A stretch of 64,000 bases of DNA from Umezawaea endophytica (lineage in GTDB: Bacteria; Actinomycetota; Actinomycetes; Mycobacteriales; Pseudonocardiaceae). Location of the stretch: contig NZ_JANYMP010000003.1 of the NCBI RefSeq assembly GCF_025061645.1, positions 186,001 through 250,000 of the forward strand, in the 5' to 3' direction. Of this stretch, positions 33,846-42,419 are shown in pieces (positions within the stretch are counted from its first letter, which is position 1; each line of letters starts with the position of its first letter). Under the pieces are notes generated by a model. It had not been told where the DNA came from. It was given only the letters and a program-made list of their open reading frames with translations, and searched no databases. The translations under genes were made by a program, and so were the position numbers.

Positions 33846-35819
33846 TCAGCGGGCCAGCTTCCAGATCCGGACGGTCTCGTCCGCGCCACCGCAGGCGATC
33901 CGCTCGCCCTTGGCGTCGAACGCCACCGTCTCGATCCGACCGGCGGCGCCGATGACGGTGGCGCGGATCCTCTTGGTCTCCACGTCCCACAACTGGATGA
34001 AGTTGCCCTGACCCCAGACGGCGATGGTCGCGCCGTCCGGGTGGTACAGCGCGTGCGAGATGGTGAGGCCGTCGTCGGCCCTGTCGAAGACCGCCTTGCT
34101 CTTGGCGGTCGCCACGTCCCAGAGCTGCATGCTGTTCTTGCCGTCGGCGTCGACGACCGCGAGGGTCTTGCCGTCCGGGGAGAACGACACGGCGCTGCCG
34201 GTCGAGTCGGTGATGGTGCGGACCGTCTTCCCGCTGGCAGGGTCCGACAGCCGGACCTCCCCGGACTTGGTGCCGCCGTTGGCCAGCAGCGAGCCGTCCG
34301 GGCTGAACGCCAGCTCGTGGCCGCCGTCGCCGTCGGGCAGGCCGATCTTGACGTTGCGCGTCGCCACGTCCCACACCTTGATGCCGCCGGTGTGGGTCAC
34401 GCCCGCCACGGTCTTGCCGTCCGGGTGGAACGCCAGGCTCTTCATGATCGACCGGCTCTGGTCCAGCGGGCCGATCATCGTGCGGTCGGCGACGTTCCAC
34501 AGGTACGTGGTGGCGTCGCCGGTGCGGTTGCCGCCCGCCGCCAGGATCTTGCCGTCGGGGCTGAACGCCACCGCGCACGCCGACGCGCCACCCGGCCCGT
34601 CCGGGTTCTTGACCGTGCCGACCAGCTTCCCGGTCTCCGTGTCCCACAGGCGAACCACGGCGCGGTCGTCGCCGAGGCCGCCGTCGGCGCTCGCGAGCAG
34701 CTTGCCGTCCGGGCTGAACGCGATCGACGTGATCCTGTCCTGGTGGTCGACGAGCTGGACGTGCTCGGCGATCTCCTCCGGCGCGCCCGACGCGACCGGT
34801 GAGGTCGAGGTCCGCTCGGCACCGCCGTCCTTGACCGGGACGCCGTCCTTGGTCTTGTCCCCCATGGACGGCAGGTTCACGGCCTCGCCCGTCCGGTCCT
34901 TCGCCGTGAGCCACCACGCGGTGCCGCCGCCGATCACCGCGAGCGCGCCGCCACCCGCCAGCAGCAGGGCGCGCCTGCTGACACCGGATCGGGCCTGGGG
35001 CGGCGCGCCGGGCGCTCCCGCGAGCAGCGCCATCGCCTGGTCCACGGTCGCGCGTTCGGCCGGGTTCTTGCGCAGCAAACCGCCCAACAGCGGGGAAAGC
35101 GTCCCCGCCCGCACCGGAGGAGGCGGGTCCTGGGTGAGCAGCATCGACAGCGTCGCCATGAAGTCCTGGCCCTGGAACGGCGGTCTGCCCTCCACCGCGG
35201 CGTACAGCGTCGCCCCCAACGACCACATGTCGGTCGCCGGCGTGATCGACGTGCCCGCACCCTGCTCGGGCGCCATGTACGCGGGTGTGCCCACAATGGA
35301 CCCGTCGGTGGTCAGCGCGGCGTCACCGATCAGCCTGGCGATGCCGAAGTCCGTGATCACCACCCGGTCGCCGGACAGCAGCACGTTGGCGGGCTTGAGG
35401 TCCCGGTGCACGATCCCCGCCTGGTGCGCCACCTTCAGCGCCGCCAGCATCGCCCCGCCGATGTGGGCGACCTGCTCCACGGGCAGCGCGCCGCGCGCCC
35501 GGATGGCGTCGGACAGCGAGCCACCCCGCACGAACTCCATGACGATCATCGGGGCGCCGTTGTACTCGACGACGTCGTGAACGGTGACGATGCCGGGGTG
35601 GTTGAGGTGGCCCGCCAGTTGCGCCTCGCGCATGACGCGGCGGCAGGACAACTCCCGCTCCTGCTCGTCGAGCCCGGTCGGCAGCAGCAGCTCCTTGACG
35701 GCCACCTCGCGGCCGATCAGCTCGTCGCGGCCCAGCCACACCCGGCCCATGCCACCGGTACCGATCACCTGAACGAGCCGGTACCGCTGAGCAACCAGGC
35801 TTCCCGTCGCATCCGTCAC
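33846..35819 (-). CDS. membrane Ser/Thr protein kinase with WD40 propeller (active type)
   Basis: 657 residues. Intact Hanks-type kinase (about 12-275): glycine loop GTGGMGRVW, catalytic Lys in VAVKEL, HRDLKPANVLL, DFGIAR and GTPAYMAPEQ. One transmembrane helix follows (about 290-312, RRALLLAGGGALAVIGGGTAWW) and seven WD40 repeats of the FSPDGK type form an external propeller. It probably senses an extracellular ligand or protein and signals by phosphorylation. In contrast to the gene at 4,427 every catalytic motif is kept. ATG start; monocistronic. Confidence 0.92.
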   Translation of the reverse strand: MTDATGSLVAQRYRLVQVIGTGGMGRVWLGRDELIGREVAVKELLLPTGLDEQERELSCRRVMREAQLAGHLNHPGIVTVHDVVEYNGAPMIVMEFVRGGSLSDAIRARGALPVEQVAHIGGAMLAALKVAHQAGIVHRDLKPANVLLSGDRVVITDFGIARLIGDAALTTDGSIVGTPAYMAPEQGAGTSITPATDMWSLGATLYAAVEGRPPFQGQDFMATLSMLLTQDPPPPVRAGTLSPLLGGLLRKNPAERATVDQAMALLAGAPGAPPQARSGVSRRALLLAGGGALAVIGGGTAWWLTAKDRTGEAVNLPSMGDKTKDGVPVKDGGAERTSTSPVASGAPEEIAEHVQLVDHQDRITSIAFSPDGKLLASADGGLGDDRAVVRLWDTETGKLVGTVKNPDGPGGASACAVAFSPDGKILAAGGNRTGDATTYLWNVADRTMIGPLDQSRSIMKSLAFHPDGKTVAGVTHTGGIKVWDVATRNVKIGLPDGDGGHELAFSPDGSLLANGGTKSGEVRLSDPASGKTVRTITDSTGSAVSFSPDGKTLAVVDADGKNSMQLWDVATAKSKAVFDRADDGLTISHALYHPDGATIAVWGQGNFIQLWDVETKRIRATVIGAAGRIETVAFDAKGERIACGGADETVRIWKLAR

Positions 35820-36157
35820 GGCGCGCAGCTTAGAGGGGCGTCCGCTCCCCCGTGGGCGTATCCCTCAAGTTCGTGAAAGGCCGGAACTGTTGGTACCAAG
35901 CAACATCGTGCGGGCACAATCAGCCGGGAATGAACCGGACCGCCACAGAACCGTTGGAGGGTAACGATTTCCTGTCATCGACGGTCCGGATCGACGACTC
36001 GCGCACCAGTGCGCCGGGTCGAGCCGCGGTCGTCTCACCATGATCGAGTACGCACCTCGCCGCCAGGTTGCTCCACGAGGCGGGAATCACCGGTCCACTA
36101 CTTCACTAGTGAAAGGTGTTACCTTGTGCCGCAGCCGACGACGGAGGAGAGACGGCC
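35820..36157. other. 338-base promoter region between kinase and ABC operon
   Basis: No gene supported. It holds the divergent promoters of the kinase (minus) and the ABC operon (plus). The only clear element is the palindrome at 36,102-36,113; a TTGGTACCAA palindrome lies near 35,889. A 63-codon frame crosses the region but has no ribosome binding site or codon bias. Confidence 0.5.
36102..36113. promoter_or_regulatory. GntR/YtrA-type operator before the ABC operon
   Basis: TTCACTAGTGAA, a perfect 12-base palindrome with the CTAG centre seen in several GntR-family operators, 45 bases before the first gene. The YtrA-type GntR encoded as third gene of the same operon is the likely binder. Confidence 0.55.
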
Positions 36158-36904
36158 GTGAACTTGCGAAGTCAGCCTGACCAGGCGCTTCCGGTCATCG
36201 CCCAGGGACTGGGCAAGAAGTACCGCAGAGGATGGGCACTGCGGGAGACGTCCCTCGTGGTCCCGCGGAACCGGATCGTGGCCCTCGTCGGCCCGAACGG
36301 CGCGGGCAAGAGCACGCTGATGGGGCTGATCACCGGGCTGCTGCGCCCGACGACCGGTGGGCTCACCGTCTTCGGCGACCGCCCGGCGGGCAAGGGGCTG
36401 CACCCCGCCGTGTCCTACCTGGCCCAGCAGAAGCCGCTGTACCAGCAGTTCACCGTGACCGAGACGCTGCGGCTCGGGGCGCGCACCAACCCGACGTGGA
36501 ACCAGGACTACGCCGAGCACCTGGTCGAGCAGGCGGCGGTGCCGATGGGCGCGAAGGTGGGCACGCTGTCCGGTGGCCAGCGCACCCGCGTCGCGCTGGC
36601 ACTGGCCCTCGGCAAGCGCCCGAGCCTGCTGCTGCTCGACGAGCCGCTGGCCGACCTGGACCCGCTGGCCCGCGAGACCGTGCTGCGCACGCTGGTCACC
36701 GAGGCGCGGACGCAGGGCATCACCGTGGTGCTGTCCTCGCACGTGCTGGCGGAACTGGAAGGCGTGTGCGACCACCTCGTGCTGCTGCACAACGGCCGGG
36801 TCCTGCTGGCCGGGGACGTCAACCGGCTCAGCGCCGACGGCACCCCGCTCGGCGAACTGGCACTGAACCACATGCGCCGGGCGGCGCAGGAGGAAGCGGC
36901 ATGA
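36158..36904 (+). CDS. ABC transporter ATPase
   Basis: 248 residues: Walker A GPNGAGKST, Q-loop, signature LSGGQRTRVALALAL, Walker B LLLLDEP and switch His (SSHV). Of the drug/lantibiotic-exporter or ABC-2 class. GTG 36,158 is preferred because GGAGGAGAG lies 7 bases upstream; a longer frame exists. The stop overlaps the start of the permease gene (ATGA), its partner in the membrane. First gene of a four- or five-gene operon with a GntR repressor. Confidence 0.9.
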   Translation: MNLRSQPDQALPVIAQGLGKKYRRGWALRETSLVVPRNRIVALVGPNGAGKSTLMGLITGLLRPTTGGLTVFGDRPAGKGLHPAVSYLAQQKPLYQQFTVTETLRLGARTNPTWNQDYAEHLVEQAAVPMGAKVGTLSGGQRTRVALALALGKRPSLLLLDEPLADLDPLARETVLRTLVTEARTQGITVVLSSHVLAELEGVCDHLVLLHNGRVLLAGDVNRLSADGTPLGELALNHMRRAAQEEAA

Positions 36905-37884
36905 TCTGGGTCTCCTGGCGGCGGCAGCGCCCGCAGCTCATCACCCTGCTCGCCATGCTGGTCGTCGGCGCGGGCGTCGTCGTCCTGCTGCGGTCGAGCA
37001 TGCTGGACTCCATCACCTCGTCGGGGCTCACCGAGTGCGTGACGCGAACGACCCAGGAGTGTTCGACGAACAAGTCGGCGGGCGACTTCCGCGCGGAGTG
37101 GTCGACCAGGCTCCAACTGGGCCAGGCCGCGATCATCTTCCTGCCCGTCCTGATCGGCCTCTTCATCGGCGCCCCGCTGTTCGCCAGGGAACTGGAGCAG
37201 GGGACCCACGTCCTGGCCTTCACCCAGTCGGTGAGTCGCACCCGGTGGATGCTCAGCAAGCTGGTCGTCGCGCTGGTACCCGCGCTGGTCGTGCTGATCG
37301 CGCTGCAATACCTGGTCTGGTGGTGGCTGACCACGGCCGGGGTGATGGGTCCGCGGGTCAACGGGTCGTTCCAGGTCTTCAACTTCGGGATCGAGCACGT
37401 CTCGCCGGTCGCCTACACGCTGTTCGCCTTCGCGGTCGGAGCCTTCGTCGGAGTGGTGACCCGCCGCACCCTGGTGGCGATGATCGTGACGCTCGGCGCG
37501 TTCACCGTCCTGCGCTTCGCCCTGTTCGACGTGGTGACCAGGGTGATGACCACCCAGCGCGAGGTGGTCACCTCCGGCTTGTCGCCCACGGCGTCCCGCG
37601 ACGCCAGCCTGGTGATCAGCCAGGGCTACCTCGACGCCGCCGGGCAGCCGATCGCCCCCGACAAGGTCGGCGCAGCGGTCCAGGCCTGCAAGGCGACGTG
37701 GACGCCGGAGGGGCAGCAGGAGTACGTGGCGTGCTTGGCGAAGTCCGACCTCGGCAGGCGGTACGCGGACTTCATCCCGGAGAGCCAGGCCTGGCAGGCG
37801 CACCTCGTCGACGCGTCGATCTACGGCGCGCTCGCGGTCCTGCTGCTGGTGGGCACCGGCTGGGCGCTGCGGCGCCAGAGCTGA
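36901..37884 (+). CDS. ABC-2-type permease, six-helix membrane protein
   Basis: 327 residues with about six membrane segments: one near the N-terminus, an external loop with two Cys (residues about 46 and 54), a cluster of four in the middle and one at the end, preceded by a large external loop of about 80 residues with two further Cys. No ATP-binding domain; it must work with the ATPase encoded just upstream and possibly with the second one at 38,325. Substrate unknown. Such YtrABCDEF-like systems are often induced by cell-wall stress. Confidence 0.85.
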   Translation: MIWVSWRRQRPQLITLLAMLVVGAGVVVLLRSSMLDSITSSGLTECVTRTTQECSTNKSAGDFRAEWSTRLQLGQAAIIFLPVLIGLFIGAPLFARELEQGTHVLAFTQSVSRTRWMLSKLVVALVPALVVLIALQYLVWWWLTTAGVMGPRVNGSFQVFNFGIEHVSPVAYTLFAFAVGAFVGVVTRRTLVAMIVTLGAFTVLRFALFDVVTRVMTTQREVVTSGLSPTASRDASLVISQGYLDAAGQPIAPDKVGAAVQACKATWTPEGQQEYVACLAKSDLGRRYADFIPESQAWQAHLVDASIYGALAVLLLVGTGWALRRQS

Positions 37885-37917
37885 GCGTCGTGGGACCCCT
37901 GAGCGGCGGGAGCACCT

Positions 37918-38328
37918 ATGCTGGCCGATGTGATCGAGTTCCGGATCGACCGGCGCTCCGGGGTCTCCACCTACATGCAGATCATCCAGCAGGTCAGACA
38001 GGCCATGCGACTGGGACTGCTCAACCCCGGCGACCGGCTGCCCTCAGCGCGGGAGGTGGTGGAGGCGACCGCCGTCAACCCCAACACCGTGCTCAAGGCG
38101 TACCGCGAGCTGGAACGGGAAGGACTCGTGGAGGCCCGTCGCGGCCTGGGCACGTTCGTGACCAAGTCGCTGTCCTCGGAGGCCACCACCGGCGACGACG
38201 CGCCGCTCCGGCAGGAGCTGGCGGGCTGGATGGGCCGCGCCCAGCAGGGCGGCCTCGTCGTCGAGGACGTCGACGCCCTGTACTCCGCGGTCCGCGACGA
38301 GCACTACCCCGCCGAGGAACGATCATGA
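37918..38328 (+). CDS. GntR-family regulator, YtrA subfamily
   Basis: 136 residues: a winged helix (VSTYMQIIQQVRQAMRLGLLNPGDRLPSAREVVEATAVNPNTVLKAYRELEREGLVEARRGLGTFV, in part) and a short C-terminal helical tail, the YtrA form that lacks a large effector domain. Such regulators sit inside ABC exporter operons and repress them. ATG start with GGGAG upstream; its stop overlaps the second ATPase gene. Confidence 0.9.
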   Translation: MLADVIEFRIDRRSGVSTYMQIIQQVRQAMRLGLLNPGDRLPSAREVVEATAVNPNTVLKAYRELEREGLVEARRGLGTFVTKSLSSEATTGDDAPLRQELAGWMGRAQQGGLVVEDVDALYSAVRDEHYPAEERS

Positions 38329-39176
38329 ACCCCTTGACCGCCACCGCCGTTGGCAAGCGGTACCGCTCCCGCTGGGCGGTCCGCGACTGCTCCTTCACCA
38401 TCCCCGAGGGCAAGGTCGTCGCCCTGGTCGGCCCGAACGGCGCGGGCAAGAGCACGCTGCTGGGCATGGCCGCGGGCATCGTCCGCCCCACGACCGGCGG
38501 CCTGAGCGCCTTCGGCACGCCCACCGCGGGCCGCACCCACCCCGACGTCTCCTACCTGGGGCAGAACAGGTCGCTCTACCACGACCTCACGGTGCGCGAA
38601 CTGACGCGGGCCGTCGGGAGCATGAACGACCGCTGGTCGACCGACCGGGTCCACGAGGTGCTCGGGCTGCTGACGGGCGTGGACCACGACGCCAAGGTCG
38701 GCACCCTGTCCGCGGGCACCCGGACCCAGGTGGCCATCGCGATGGCGCTGGGACGGCTCCCCCGGCTGCTGCTCCTGGACGAGCCGCTGTCCGACCTGGA
38801 CCCGCTGGCCCGCGACGAGACGCTCCGGATCATCATGACCGAGGTCGCCGACCGCGGCACCACGGTGGTGATGTCCTCGCACCTGCTCACCGACCTGCGC
38901 GAGGTGTGCGACCACATCCTGCTGGTAGACGAGGGCCGGGTCCAGGTCGACGGTGACATCGAGGAAGTCCTCGCGCGGCACCGGATCCTGGTCGGCCCGG
39001 CCGCCGACGAGTCCTCTGTGGAGGGAACGCTGGTCAGCGCGACCCGCACGGCGCGCCAGTCCACGCTGCTGCTGCGGGAGGCCGCACCGACGCCGAAGGG
39101 CTGGGAGGGCACCGAACCCGACCTGGAGTCGCTGGTCATGGGCTACCTTCGAGCGTCACGCGAACGGCGGAGGTGA
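38325..39176 (+). CDS. second ABC transporter ATPase with altered signature motif
   Basis: 283 residues. Walker A GPNGAGKST and Walker B LLLLDEP are intact, but the ABC signature reads LSAGTRTQ where LSGGQ is usual. A C-terminal extension of about 60 residues has no recognised role. No second permease follows, so it may form a heterodimer with the ATPase at 36,158 on the single permease. ATG overlaps the GntR stop. Confidence 0.87.
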   Translation: MNPLTATAVGKRYRSRWAVRDCSFTIPEGKVVALVGPNGAGKSTLLGMAAGIVRPTTGGLSAFGTPTAGRTHPDVSYLGQNRSLYHDLTVRELTRAVGSMNDRWSTDRVHEVLGLLTGVDHDAKVGTLSAGTRTQVAIAMALGRLPRLLLLDEPLSDLDPLARDETLRIIMTEVADRGTTVVMSSHLLTDLREVCDHILLVDEGRVQVDGDIEEVLARHRILVGPAADESSVEGTLVSATRTARQSTLLLREAAPTPKGWEGTEPDLESLVMGYLRASRERRR

Positions 39177-39180
39177 GGGC

Positions 39181-39978
39181 GTGGAGGATCGCGGAACACC
39201 GGCGTCGAAGGCCGTGTTCGACTACGACGCCGAGCTGAGCCGCTACCAACCGCGCCTGCGCGAGGCCTTCGACGTGCGCCCCGGCGACAGCGTCCTCGAC
39301 ATCGGGTGCGGCGCCGGGCAGACCACCCGCGAGTCGGCCCGGCTCGCGACCGGGGGCAGCGCGCTCGGCGTCGACGTCTCCGCGGGGATGGTGGCGCGCG
39401 CTCGCGAGCTCACCGCCGCCGAGGGGCTCGACAACGTGCGCTTCGAGCAGGCGGACGCGCAGGTCCACCCCTTCCCGCCGGAGCGGTTCACGCTCGGGAC
39501 CAGCCGGTTCGGCACGATGTTCTTCGCCGACCCGGTCGAGGCGTTCGGCAACGTCCGGCGCGCGCTGCGGCCGGGCGGACGGCTGGTGCAACTGGTGTGG
39601 CAGGCCGGTGATCGACAGGAGTGGGTGGCCGCGATCCAGCGCGCGCTCGCGGGTCGTGACCCGGCGCCGGTCCCCCCGGCTGCGGGCGGGCCGTTCTCCC
39701 TGGCCGACCCGGCCGCGGTGGAGGGCGTCCTGACCACGGCGGGGTTCACCGACGTGAGCGTGAGCGACGTGAGCGAGCCCGTCTACTACGGCGCGGACCC
39801 CGACTCCGCCGCCGACGCCGTGCTCGCCCTGCGGATGGCGAGCGAGGTCCTCGTCCGGCTCGACGCCCAGGAGGTCGAGCGGGCGCTCGACCGGCTGCGC
39901 GCGGTCATGGCCGAGCACAGCGGCACCGACGGCGTGTGGTTCGACTCCCGCGCCTGGCTCGTCACGGCCCGCCGGTGA
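39181..39978 (+). CDS. SAM-dependent class I methyltransferase
   Basis: 265 residues. Motif I VLDIGCGAGQTT (about 36-47), acidic end of strand 2 (GVDVSAGM) and motif for strand 4 (TSRFGTMFF) are in place. Target unknown; UbiE/COQ5-like small-molecule class. GTG 39,181 follows GGAGGTGAGG; it starts 4 bases after the second ATPase, so it may belong to the ABC operon. Its end overlaps the convergent NACHT gene by 17 bases. Confidence 0.85.
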   Translation: MEDRGTPASKAVFDYDAELSRYQPRLREAFDVRPGDSVLDIGCGAGQTTRESARLATGGSALGVDVSAGMVARARELTAAEGLDNVRFEQADAQVHPFPPERFTLGTSRFGTMFFADPVEAFGNVRRALRPGGRLVQLVWQAGDRQEWVAAIQRALAGRDPAPVPPAAGGPFSLADPAAVEGVLTTAGFTDVSVSDVSEPVYYGADPDSAADAVLALRMASEVLVRLDAQEVERALDRLRAVMAEHSGTDGVWFDSRAWLVTARR

Positions 39979-42196
39979 GGTGGTCTTGCAGCCGGGCGTG
40001 GCGGAACTGGTAGACCGCCCCGGTCTGCCGGAGCACGCCCCGCAGGCAGGCGTCGGTGAGGAAGTCCTTGACCCGCCAGGGCAGGCGGTCGGTCAGCGGT
40101 AGCCACCCCCGCACCAGGACCAGCCAGTAGATCCAGGCGCTGGTGACGCGCACGCTCACGAACCCGACCACGACGGCGGCGAGGATCCCGGCCGCGAACG
40201 TGCCCGCGAGCCCGAACCCGAGCCCGACCGGTAGCCCGACGGCGAGCACCTTGCGGATCGTGTTGCGCCGGTCCCGAGCCAGCGACTCGGCGGCGCTGAC
40301 CACGTCGGCCGCGCTGACGGGTGCCTCGAGCCCGAAGGCGACGGCCGCCGCGAGTCCGAACCCGACCGCGGGCGCGAACCCGTACCCGACCGCGAGCACC
40401 ACCGCGCCGCCGAAGCCGAACCCGATCACGAACCTGCCGACGAGGCACCGGACGCGGCCCCGGAGTTGGAGGCGCGTGCGGGTCGGCCGGGGGCCCGCGG
40501 CTCTCAGCCCGATGAGCCCGGAGGCGAGTCCGGCCGGGAGCCCGACCGCGAGTCCGACCGTGAACACGAACTCGATGTTGACCGCGAAGACGTGCACGAG
40601 GTCGACGACGACCGTGTGTGCGAGCGCGAGCATGAGCCCGAGGGTGAGGCTGGTCGCGGGTCCGACCACGAGACCGGTCCCGAGCGCCGTGACGAGCCTG
40701 CGGGACGGGCACCCCGGTCGGCCGTGGAGCGAGGTGGTGAAGAACGCCGTCAGCGCGACCGTGAGCCCGCTGGCCAGCGTGGCGGCGAGGCCGAACACGA
40801 GCCCGTGCGCGAGTCCGGTCGTCACCCCCGGCACGAGCCCGTACGCGAACACGACCCCGACCGTGAGCGCGAGCACCAGCCCGAACCCGAGCCCGATCAC
40901 CAGCCCGTCCAGGACGGCGAAGACGAGCGTGCGGTCCCGGCGGGGGATGGTGTCGCGGAGTTGCCACCAGGCCACGTCGCGGGTGCCCGCGCGGTGCAGG
41001 TGGTGGGCGAGGTAGGTCAGGTACCGGTGGGCGCGGTCCGCGCTCCACCGCCGTGCACCGCCCGGCCGGTCGGACTGGTAGATGGCCGGGATGAACGCGG
41101 CCAGCAGGTGGTCCTGGAGGACCTGCGCGGTGGCGAACCGGTGGGTGTCGAGGAGTTCGGCGGGGTCGTTGGCGGAGTTGTCGCCGTAGGTGGTGCGGGC
41201 CAGGAACACCATCAGCGGGTTGGCCAGCACCTGCCGCACCAGGGCGGGTCCAGTGGCGTGCGGCTGGGCGCGCAGGCGGCGCAGGACCGGGTCCCACGTC
41301 CCGGTGCGGTGCCCGGCCGCGGTGCGGGGCAGGTAGTCGGCGAGGTCCTCCAGCGTCAGGTCGTCGAGTTCGACGACGGCGGCCGCGGTCAGCACGGCCA
41401 CGTCGCGCACCGCGGCGGTGTACTCCACGACCCGGCTGGTGATGACCACCGGCACGTCCGGGTCGGCGTTGAGCCCGCGCAGCGCGGCCCGGTGCAGCCA
41501 GGGGTCGATCTCGTCGAAGCCGTCCAGGATGGGGAGGACCCGGCCCGCCTCGATCACCGCGGCGGACCGGCTCGGCCCACCCTGCCCGGCGGGCACGGCC
41601 AGGCCGGGGTGGTCCCGCCCGATCCGTTCCGCCAGCCAGGTGTTGAGCGGTGTGGTCGCCGGGTTCCACGAGCCGACGCTGACGATGACCGGCACCGGCT
41701 GCCCCGGTTGGCGCGCGGCCAGCAGGTCCAGGGCCAGACGACCGGCCAGCACGGTCTTCCCGGCTCCCGCCGGACCGAGGATGACCAGCCTGCCGGACGG
41801 GACGCGCCGGTAGACCTCCCCCAGTTGCTCGATGCGCCCGGCCACGACGAGGGGACCGGTCACGGCACCGGCGGGCAGTCGGCGGATGTTGGCCCAGTGG
41901 TCGGTCACCTCCGCGGCGGCCGCGTGCCAGCGGACCGGCAACGCCACCGGGTCGTGGACCCGGCGCTGCGCCTCCTCCCGCCTGCGCAGCGTCAACTCCC
42001 CCTGGGCCAGCCCCTCGGTCCACTCGTCCACTCCGGACGCCTCGCGGCCCGCCGACCCCCACCACCGCCGCGCCGCGGTGGTGACGACGACCCCGCCCGC
42101 GATCGAACCGGCCTGCACCACCACACCACCGGCCACACCGCTGACACCGTTGTGCGCGGCCACCACCGGGCGCTCCGCACCACCGCCACCGTCCAC
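39962..42196 (-). CDS. multi-pass membrane NACHT NTPase (STAND)
   Basis: 744 residues. N-terminus contains a Gly/Val module with VVQAGSIAGGVVV (about 25-38), the short motif found before NACHT domains in many actinobacterial STAND proteins. NACHT: Walker A GPAGAGKT (141-148), Walker B LPILDGFDEID (221-231), sensor-like ITSRVVEY (252-259). Residues about 423-690 are a long run of Gly/Leu/Val/Phe-rich hydrophobic helices (GLGFGLVLALTVG...), about ten or more segments, followed by a soluble tail QFRHARLQDHL. GTG start with AAGGAG 9 bases upstream. Role unknown; conflict or stress signalling is the usual proposal for the family. Confidence 0.82.
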   Translation of the reverse strand: MDGGGGAERPVVAAHNGVSGVAGGVVVQAGSIAGGVVVTTAARRWWGSAGREASGVDEWTEGLAQGELTLRRREEAQRRVHDPVALPVRWHAAAAEVTDHWANIRRLPAGAVTGPLVVAGRIEQLGEVYRRVPSGRLVILGPAGAGKTVLAGRLALDLLAARQPGQPVPVIVSVGSWNPATTPLNTWLAERIGRDHPGLAVPAGQGGPSRSAAVIEAGRVLPILDGFDEIDPWLHRAALRGLNADPDVPVVITSRVVEYTAAVRDVAVLTAAAVVELDDLTLEDLADYLPRTAAGHRTGTWDPVLRRLRAQPHATGPALVRQVLANPLMVFLARTTYGDNSANDPAELLDTHRFATAQVLQDHLLAAFIPAIYQSDRPGGARRWSADRAHRYLTYLAHHLHRAGTRDVAWWQLRDTIPRRDRTLVFAVLDGLVIGLGFGLVLALTVGVVFAYGLVPGVTTGLAHGLVFGLAATLASGLTVALTAFFTTSLHGRPGCPSRRLVTALGTGLVVGPATSLTLGLMLALAHTVVVDLVHVFAVNIEFVFTVGLAVGLPAGLASGLIGLRAAGPRPTRTRLQLRGRVRCLVGRFVIGFGFGGAVVLAVGYGFAPAVGFGLAAAVAFGLEAPVSAADVVSAAESLARDRRNTIRKVLAVGLPVGLGFGLAGTFAAGILAAVVVGFVSVRVTSAWIYWLVLVRGWLPLTDRLPWRVKDFLTDACLRGVLRQTGAVYQFRHARLQDHLTGGP

Positions 42197-42404
42197 GCCC
42201 GTACGGCTCCTTCCCCTGGGACACCACCACACGGGGTCGACCACGTCACCGCACATCCAACACCGGCACACCGGTTCAACGGCCCGGTGTCACCGCATCG
42301 AGTGACCAGTTCCCCCGCGACGCCGGGTCGGCGGGCGCACCTCCACATGAGACGCGATCTTGGGAAAAGCCTTGTCCTGCCTCAAAAATCCGCTATCGAC
42401 GAGC

Positions 42405-42419
42405 TAGGCTGAGTCGGTG
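42405..42419 (+). promoter_or_regulatory. -10 box for a probably leaderless mRNA
   Basis: TAGGCT (42,405-42,410) stands 6 bases before the GTG start of the monooxygenase, the distance expected if transcription begins at the start codon. No ribosome binding site is present. No good -35 box was seen. Confidence 0.4.

Noticed and set aside
35852-36043. 63-codon frame before the ABC operon
   Set aside because: GTG without ribosome binding site, composition unlike a protein of this genome, inside a promoter region.
40143-41015. Plus-strand frames rich in Pro/Ser/Thr opposite the NACHT membrane region
   Set aside because: Reverse image of Gly/Leu/Val codons of the membrane helices; no start signal or family resemblance.
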